From NCBI GenBank assembly GCA_030634675.1, contig DAOWAH010000036.1, positions 1 to 10,046 of the forward strand: DNA of 10,046 nucleotides, in the 5' to 3' direction. This stretch comes from Fidelibacterota bacterium. Lineage in GTDB: Bacteria; Marinisomatota; Marinisomatia; Marinisomatales; TCS56. The translations under genes were made by a program, and so were the position numbers. The first letter of the stretch is position 1; each line of letters opens with the position of its first letter. Positions 5,992 through 10,046 of this stretch are shown here, piece by piece. The notes beneath the pieces are model-generated. The model made no database searches and was not told the DNA's origin. It worked only from the letters and a program-made list of their open reading frames with translations.

Positions 5992-7825
5992 AAATCACAC
6001 CACCTTCCAATGTCCGTCCGGGCATCGGGTAACCGGCCATAGTCAGGTATTCTACATCGGCCAAATTCTTCACCTGAACAAAAATATTCACGTGATTTAT
6101 AGGGACAGCTTCCAACCCTATATTGATGAGAGTATAATCAGGAAGTGTTTTGTAAGAACCCCTTTCAAAATATTGCAATCCCTCAACATAATCAACATTT
6201 CCGCGCATAGTATAATATTTGCGGTGATAACTCACCGATATACGCATCTGCGATCCCGGTTGATTAGCTACGGGATCGTCGGCATAAAAAACACTGCCAT
6301 TAAAAGCGACCTGCATCCCTCGGAACGGCAAATATTTCAAATTTGCTTCTATCCCGTGGTAATTAAATTCACCGGAATTCCGCAATTCCAAATTAGGCCA
6401 AGCACCCAGAGTTTCGATTCGGTTAACTCCGGTGGTGATGTAATAATCACCGGTCACAGTCAGGTTGGATCCTAATTCGTAGGTAGTACCAATTTCGGTT
6501 GTAACCGATTCCTCTGGTTTTAACTGTTCATTGGGTGCCGGGAAGAGATACAGTTCACGGATGGTAGGACTGCGGAAACCTTCGCCATGGCTGCCATAGA
6601 ACGTTAGCGCGGGGCTGACGTTCACACTAATACCGACGTGAGGAACCGTCACCCACCCGTACACAGAATGATTTTCTCCCCGCAATCCGGCGGAGATCTT
6701 TATCTGCTTAATCGTCTGTTCGCTTAAGATATACAGGGCTGTCTCACGCACATCAAAACGTTTCCCCACCAAGGTGGGTTTAAATACCTGAATCAACTTG
6801 CCGCCGTACTGTTTATAATCCACGCCGATGGTAGTAGAATTTCCCTGCAGAAAATACAGGTGGTGTTTAAGGATCAGACCGTCGCAGAAATCGGTGGAAT
6901 GAAATCCGTCTGAAATCTCATGTTCCCCCTGATTGTGGAATACCTGATAATTCAGCTTCAGCCGCGACAAGTTTAGTCGCGCTGACAGAGTCAGGTCTCC
7001 GCGGACGATGTCGTACGCCAATCCCGTATCGCCGCCCTCCCTGCCGGGATCTTCCATATGTAATGGTACCGCTTTCCCCACCAGCGACAGGGATAAGTTG
7101 GGACGAACTTCGTATCCCAGCCGGACATGATAGGCCTTTGACGAAAAAGCGCTGTGGGGCCGGTGCCCGATTGTGGAGCGTTGTCCGAACGTAAGGTAGT
7201 AATCCCAGCGATCAAACTTTCCTCCATTTTGGATAACCAATCTTTTTACATTAAAATTACCGCGGGCCATCCGAATCCGCGTGGTAAAACCATCGGACAT
7301 AACACGCTTGGTTTTCATATTCACTACACCACCAATGGCGTTAGTCCCGTATAAAATGGATGCCGCCCCTTTAATGACTTCCACTTCACCCACCACATCA
7401 GCAGAATAGGCGTCGGGAACAGGATGTCCCATTAGACCCATAATTTCCGGCTTTCCGTTTTGGGCTATCAACAGCCCGGTGGTCGGATTACCGCCGTGCC
7501 CGCGAAATGATAGCTTCCCAGCCGATCCACCAGCTACACCGTAGCCCATAACACCTTTCTGACTACCGAAAAAACCCGCTACCTCCCCGGTGATGATCTC
7601 ATTCAAATCCCGGTAGGCCATTGCCTCTATTCGTTCCTGAGGTACCGTAGTTCGAACTAATGACGACAAACCCGGTGGCTGGTTGCCCTCCACAAAAACA
7701 GAATCCATCTGGTGAACCCAGAGCGAATCTCGATATGAAAAATATCCGCTGTACTGAGCCTGCAAACTCAACATCGGGATCAACAGCGCAACACTGATGA
7801 TCGTCCAGTTATTAATTAGTTTCAT
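5981..7825 (-). CDS. TonB-dependent outer-membrane receptor, probable nickel or nickel-chelate uptake
   Basis: A 614-aa outer-membrane beta-barrel that imports scarce ligands using TonB energy. Residues 1-23 are a signal peptide with a likely signal peptidase I site after LQA; DSVFVE (41-46) resembles a TonB box. The plug domain runs to about residue 174 and shows LSFRGHGG (105-112), LLIAQNGKPEIMGLMGHP (118-135) and the conserved VEVIKGAASILYGTNAIGGVVN (148-169). The rest is barrel, with SHGEGFRSPTIRELY in the second half and a terminal Phe (GGVIFDF) as required by the BAM complex. At 614 aa it is compact, without an N-terminal carboxypeptidase-like domain. ATG 7825 has AGGAG (CTCCT on the + strand, 7836-7840) 10 nt upstream. 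It heads the operon and has a predicted NikR operator 22 nt upstream. The nickel substrate is inferred from regulation; cobalt, a siderophore-like chelate or a corrinoid remain possible. Confidence 0.93.
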   Translation of the reverse strand: MKLINNWTIISVALLIPMLSLQAQYSGYFSYRDSLWVHQMDSVFVEGNQPPGLSSLVRTTVPQERIEAMAYRDLNEIITGEVAGFFGSQKGVMGYGVAGGSAGKLSFRGHGGNPTTGLLIAQNGKPEIMGLMGHPVPDAYSADVVGEVEVIKGAASILYGTNAIGGVVNMKTKRVMSDGFTTRIRMARGNFNVKRLVIQNGGKFDRWDYYLTFGQRSTIGHRPHSAFSSKAYHVRLGYEVRPNLSLSLVGKAVPLHMEDPGREGGDTGLAYDIVRGDLTLSARLNLSRLKLNYQVFHNQGEHEISDGFHSTDFCDGLILKHHLYFLQGNSTTIGVDYKQYGGKLIQVFKPTLVGKRFDVRETALYILSEQTIKQIKISAGLRGENHSVYGWVTVPHVGISVNVSPALTFYGSHGEGFRSPTIRELYLFPAPNEQLKPEESVTTEIGTTYELGSNLTVTGDYYITTGVNRIETLGAWPNLELRNSGEFNYHGIEANLKYLPFRGMQVAFNGSVFYADDPVANQPGSQMRISVSYHRKYYTMRGNVDYVEGLQYFERGSYKTLPDYTLINIGLEAVPINHVNIFVQVKNLADVEYLTMAGYPMPGRTLEGGVIFDF

Positions 7826-7847
7826 GATAAATGTTCTCCTAAATATT

Positions 7848-7874
7848 GTGTTATGTTTTTAATATTCGTAGCAC
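7848..7874. promoter_or_regulatory. Predicted NikR operator upstream of the TonB receptor operon
   Basis: GTGTTAT (7848-7854), 13 nt, then GTAGCAC (7868-7874): the arms are complementary at five of seven positions, the two exceptions being transitions. This matches the GTGTTAC-N13/14-GTAACAC type of NikR site I recall from comparative studies of non-enterobacterial NikR. It lies in the 63-bp gap between nikR and the receptor gene, 22 nt before the receptor start, where a bound repressor would block the promoter. NikR being encoded next door makes the assignment strong but not proven. Confidence 0.72.
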
Positions 7875-7888
7875 TATATGGTAAAAAA

Positions 7889-8305
7889 TTATTTCAATAT
7901 TTTACCGGTAGTAGATTTGATGATGTCTATGTGCTTGATACCTTTTATTGCTTTCAATTGATAAAATAGGTCGCTTACTTTCTTCGCTAAGCCCTTTACC
8001 ATGACAATTTCTATGCAGTTATCATGATCCAGGTGCACATGTTGTGATGAAACGATAATATCGTGGAAGGAATGCTGAACATCCAAGAGCTTATTCACCA
8101 ACTGCCGATGATGATGATCATATACATAGGCAATTCCACCGGCAATACGTCCTTCACTGGACCACTCTTCTTTCACAAGAGCAGCACGTATCATATCCCG
8201 TAACGCCTCAGAGCGATTTTTATACTTCTGTTTAATAAGAAGACGGTCGAACTTTTTTAATAGGCTTTCTTCAATAGAAACGCCAAAACGAACCAATTTC
8301 ATCAT
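7889..8305 (-). CDS. nikR: Nickel-responsive transcriptional repressor NikR
   Basis: NikR is a tetrameric ribbon-helix-helix repressor that binds operators of nickel uptake genes when loaded with Ni(II). The 138-aa product has the N-terminal DNA-binding domain (LVRFGVSIEESLLKKFDRLL, then YKNRSEALRDMIRAAL at 28-43) followed by the ACT-like metal-binding domain. All four square-planar nickel ligands of E. coli NikR are present with a +2 offset: His78 (VQHSFHD), His89 and His91 (QHVH) and Cys97 (HDNC). The C-terminus ends near where the family usually ends. The annotated start is ATG 8305; AGGA lies 1 nt before it and 4 nt before the adjacent ATG 8302, so the second Met may be the true start. 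It sits upstream of, and co-directional with, the receptor-ECF operon, with a 63-bp gap containing an operator. A half-operator overlies its own ribosome binding region, suggesting autoregulation. Confidence 0.96.
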   Translation of the reverse strand: MMKLVRFGVSIEESLLKKFDRLLIKQKYKNRSEALRDMIRAALVKEEWSSEGRIAGGIAYVYDHHHRQLVNKLLDVQHSFHDIIVSSQHVHLDHDNCIEIVMVKGLAKKVSDLFYQLKAIKGIKHIDIIKSTTGKILK

Positions 8306-8320
8306 ATCCTGTATTAATTA

Positions 8321-8327
8321 GTAGCAC
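8321..8327. promoter_or_regulatory. NikR half-site in front of nikR
   Basis: GTAGCAC here is identical, 7 of 7, to the right arm of the operator at 7868-7874. The partner arm at the correct 13-nt distance (8301-8307, ATCATAT) matches GTGTTAT at only four positions. The site would cover the nikR ribosome binding region and start codon, consistent with weak autoregulation. Confidence 0.35.
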
Positions 8328-8421
8328 AATATTAATATTTATGCCACCAATGAAGCAATAAATTAACCAATATAAAACTAACTGCCCTGCCCCCATTAGA
8401 TCAAACTAATCTCTCTAGCTA

Positions 8422-8446
8422 ATTATGTTAATTAAATTAACATAAT
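8422..8446. promoter_or_regulatory. Perfect 11-bp inverted repeat, possible operator
   Basis: The arm ATTATGTTAAT (8422-8432) is followed by the spacer TAA and by its exact reverse complement ATTAACATAAT (8436-8446). It lies between the divergent nikR and acetyltransferase genes, 117 nt upstream of nikR and 110 nt upstream of the acetyltransferase. The sequence is unlike the NikR site in this window. It could be a binding site for another dimeric regulator or an AT-rich hairpin. No U-tract follows it. Confidence 0.5.
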
Positions 8447-8451
8447 GTTTC

Positions 8452-8501
8452 AAAATCCGCCGTTTTTGGCACACTCAAATTAGCCCGTTTGTTTTGGAAC
8501 A
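8452..8501. repeat. Direct repeat, copy 1, upstream of the acetyltransferase gene
   Basis: This 50-bp segment matches 9016-9064 at 42 positions with 7 mismatches and one single-base gap. The conserved parts are CCGTTTTTG, CAAATT, and GTTTGTTTTGGAACA. It is followed directly by AACACGTTTTTGGGAATAA (8498-8516, overlapping the last four bases), which resembles a stretch after copy 2. It lies 54 nt before the acetyltransferase start. Confidence 0.8.
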
Positions 8502-8555
8502 CGTTTTTGGGAATAATTATTAATATTAAGATTATACTTTAGAATTAAATTTGAT

Positions 8556-9017
8556 ATGATGGAAATAGATTATAATAAGTTAAAACTATGTAAAGTTACT
8601 GAGAAGAATGTACGCCAAATTTGTGATCTTTCAGTTAGAGACGACCAGAAAACATTTGTCGCACCCAACTCTGTATCAATTGCCCAAGCCTACTTCTCGA
8701 AGTGTGCCTGGTTCAGAGCTATTTATTATGATAAAATTCCTATTGGCTTTGTGATGCTAGAAGACCAATCTGAAAAACCTGAATACTATTTATGGCGATT
8801 TATGATTGATTCAGAATATCAAGGGAAAGGATTTGGCCGCCGAGCAATCAAATTAATTATTAATCATGTTAAAAGTAGACCAAAAACAACTGAACTTTGG
8901 ACTAGCGTAATCCAAGAAAAGGGCGGTCCACAGGGTTTCTATGAAAAACTAGGTTTTGAATTAACTGGCCAATACGAGGAAGACGAAGCAATTATGAGGC
9001 ATATTCTTCATTCCTAA
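8556..9017 (+). CDS. GNAT-family N-acetyltransferase, BltD/PaiA (polyamine acetyltransferase)-like
   Basis: The 153-aa product is a cytoplasmic GCN5-related acetyltransferase that transfers acetyl from acetyl-CoA to an amine. The acetyl-CoA pyrophosphate loop is YQGKGFGRRA (88-97), preceded by the LWRFMID strand (79-85). GFYEKLGF (127-134) carries the likely general acid Tyr129. The N-terminal FVAPNSVSIAQAYF (34-47) and YYLWRFMID resemble the BltD/spermidine-type acetyltransferases, so an amine such as a polyamine is a reasonable guess, not proven. Start ATG 8556 or the adjacent ATG 8559; no Shine-Dalgarno is visible, which contrasts with the metal operon. A TATACT hexamer at 8533-8538 could be a -10 box. 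The gene is the only one in its orientation here, is flanked by two ~50-bp direct repeats, and its TAA stop overlaps the start of the second repeat, suggesting it travels as a small cassette. Confidence 0.9.
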   Translation: MMEIDYNKLKLCKVTEKNVRQICDLSVRDDQKTFVAPNSVSIAQAYFSKCAWFRAIYYDKIPIGFVMLEDQSEKPEYYLWRFMIDSEYQGKGFGRRAIKLIINHVKSRPKTTELWTSVIQEKGGPQGFYEKLGFELTGQYEEDEAIMRHILHS

Positions 9018-9064
9018 AACCTACCGTTTTTGAGACACCCAAATTGGCCGTTTGTTTTGGAACA
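9016..9064. repeat. Direct repeat, copy 2, starting at the acetyltransferase stop codon
   Basis: The partner of 8452-8501. It begins inside the TAA stop (9015-9017) of the acetyltransferase gene. AAAAC (9016-9020) can pair with GTTTT (9026-9030), and CCAAATTGG (9039-9047) is a near-palindrome. Unlike copy 1, its 3' end is separated from the tail-like sequence AACACACCTTTTGGGAGTAA (9115-9134) by about 50 bp. Confidence 0.8.
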
Positions 9065-9097
9065 AAAACCTCTACAATTTAATGGGGCTTAAGTACC

Positions 9098-9110
9098 CGA
9101 GGCCGCCTCG
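9098..9110. other. GC-rich mini-hairpin between convergent acetyltransferase and nagB
   Basis: CGAGG (9098-9102), loop CCG, CCTCG (9106-9110) forms a perfect 5-bp stem. Just before it GGGGCTTAAGTACCC (9084-9097 region) is a near-palindrome centred on CTTAAG. The GC content stands out from the AT-rich surroundings. There is no U-tract on either strand, so a rho-independent terminator is not supported. Confidence 0.4.
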
Positions 9111-9146
9111 AACAAACACACCTTTTGGGAGTAAAATGTCAATTAT

Positions 9147-9953
9147 TTATACATCACAAGGATTGAGATTATTTTTCTCAATGTCCTGAAAATATTTTAC
9201 CGTTTCCACCTTCAGTTCGGCAGTAGCATCTTCATCGCAGACGATTATCGATTTGGGATGAAGCTGAAGCGCTGAGGCTGTCCACATGTGATTGACCCCT
9301 TCTTCAATGATTTTATGCAAGGCTCGAGATTTATTATGGCCATTTACAATCAGGACTACTTCGTTGGCACTCGTAACAGTGGCAACACCTACAGTAAGTG
9401 CTAATTTTGGTACTTTGCTCAGATCATTATCGAAAAAACGTGAATTGGCGATTATAGTATCGTACGTCAGGGTCTTGATCCTAGTGCGGGAATGCAATGA
9501 CGAACCAGGCTCATTAAAAGCAATATGACCATCGGGTCCAATTCCACCAAGGAACAGGTTAATCCCGCCGTTTGAGGTGATTTTTTCTTCATAGCGATTG
9601 CACTCGGCTTCAAGATCAGGGGCGTTACCATCAAGGATATTGATATTTTCCGGTGGCATCCTAATCTGTTCAAACAAATTTTGGCGCATAAAGGAATGAT
9701 AACTTCCGGGATGCCCTTCTGGAATACCTACATATTCATCCATGTTAAAGGTAACAACATTTTTAAAAGATACCTTATTAGATTTTACCAGCTTTACCAG
9801 TTCCTGGTAAGTCCCGACTGGAGATGAACCTGTTGGTAATCCCATAATAAATTGTTTTTCCGGAGTTGGTTCGAATTCATTGATACTTCTTGCTATATAA
9901 TGTGCAACCCATTTACTGAGTTTCTTGTAATCTTCCTGTACTATTAGTCTCAT
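9147..9953 (-). CDS. nagB: Glucosamine-6-phosphate deaminase NagB
   Basis: NagB converts glucosamine 6-phosphate to fructose 6-phosphate and ammonia in cytoplasmic amino-sugar catabolism. The 268-aa product matches the classic hexameric enzyme in length. It keeps the phosphate-binding [12 protein letters not shown] (38-49), the FNMDEYVG motif with Asp72, and the active-site segment [17 protein letters not shown] with Asp141, His143 and Glu148, at the same numbering as E. coli NagB. The later conserved segments ALTVGVATV (185-193) and NGHNKSRAL (204-212) are also present. ATG 9953 gives the canonical MRLI start, with AGGT about 8 nt upstream (ACCT on the + strand, 9962-9965). It is convergent with the acetyltransferase gene. 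No nagA is visible within the window; the 93 nt upstream of nagB are AT-rich with no gene I can support. Confidence 0.97.
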   Translation of the reverse strand: MRLIVQEDYKKLSKWVAHYIARSINEFEPTPEKQFIMGLPTGSSPVGTYQELVKLVKSNKVSFKNVVTFNMDEYVGIPEGHPGSYHSFMRQNLFEQIRMPPENINILDGNAPDLEAECNRYEEKITSNGGINLFLGGIGPDGHIAFNEPGSSLHSRTRIKTLTYDTIIANSRFFDNDLSKVPKLALTVGVATVTSANEVVLIVNGHNKSRALHKIIEEGVNHMWTASALQLHPKSIIVCDEDATAELKVETVKYFQDIEKNNLNPCDV

Positions 9954-10046
9954 AGTGTTATACCTATTTATTATTTTTTGTTATTTGGAGAATTCATAGA
10001 TTACTCTCTGAAATTTTCAAATTGAGTTTGGTTTTAAATTTCTTAA

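Noticed and set aside
5909..6475. Long open frame on the + strand opposite the receptor and S-component genes
   Set aside because: It lies antisense to two well-supported overlapping genes, its predicted protein has no recognisable domain, and no ribosome binding site supports it.
8452..9064. Classical integron attC sites
   Set aside because: I could not find the GTTRRRY/RYYYAAC core boxes or a long imperfect stem in either copy, and no integrase is in the window; only the cassette-like geometry is retained as a finding.
9084..9110. Rho-independent terminator between the acetyltransferase gene and nagB
   Set aside because: The hairpins are short and are not followed by T-runs in either direction.
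9292..9528. Open frame opposite nagB
   Set aside because: It is a shadow of the conserved nagB coding sequence.

Overview
The window comes from a Gram-negative (outer-membrane) bacterium: it carries a TonB-dependent receptor with a cleavable signal peptide and a lipoprotein metalloprotease. The flanking DNA is AT-rich, and several genes have weak or no Shine-Dalgarno sequence. I cannot assign a phylum from sequence alone; an environmental lineage of the Bacteroidota/Calditrichota/Marinimicrobia kind would fit, but this is only an impression.

Layout. 1-3214 is low-GC housekeeping or accessory DNA: mscL (mechanosensitive channel, + strand) with a strong bidirectional terminator, then on the - strand an M48 lipoprotein metalloprotease, an MFS transporter, and a YgjP-type metallopeptidase that sits 6 nt upstream of the MFS gene. 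3215-3456 is a gene-free gap with weak repeats. 3457-7825 is a visibly GC-richer block of five overlapping - strand genes, read from right to left: TonB-dependent receptor, small polytopic membrane protein (putative ECF S component), SAM-dependent methyltransferase, ECF T component (CbiQ-like), and ECF ATPase (CbiO-like). Just upstream on the same strand is nikR (7889-8305), the nickel-responsive repressor, with all four nickel ligands. In the 63-bp gap between nikR and the receptor there is a 7-13-7 inverted repeat (7848-7874) that fits the GTGTTAC-N13-GTAACAC type of NikR operator. 8306-9146 holds a perfect AT-rich palindrome and a GNAT acetyltransferase gene flanked by two ~50-bp direct repeats. 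9147-9953 is nagB (- strand).

How the genes work together. The central block reads as a self-contained, NikR-controlled metal acquisition module: the receptor would take a nickel species (free or chelated) across the outer membrane, and an ECF transporter would take it across the inner membrane. The usual CbiM/NikM nickel/cobalt S component and its CbiN/NikN partner are absent; a different small membrane protein takes that place, and a methyltransferase of unknown role is embedded by overlap in the operon. This combination is the best candidate in the window for an under-described system. The second is the repeat-flanked acetyltransferase, which has the geometry of a small gene cassette without a recognisable classical attC core.
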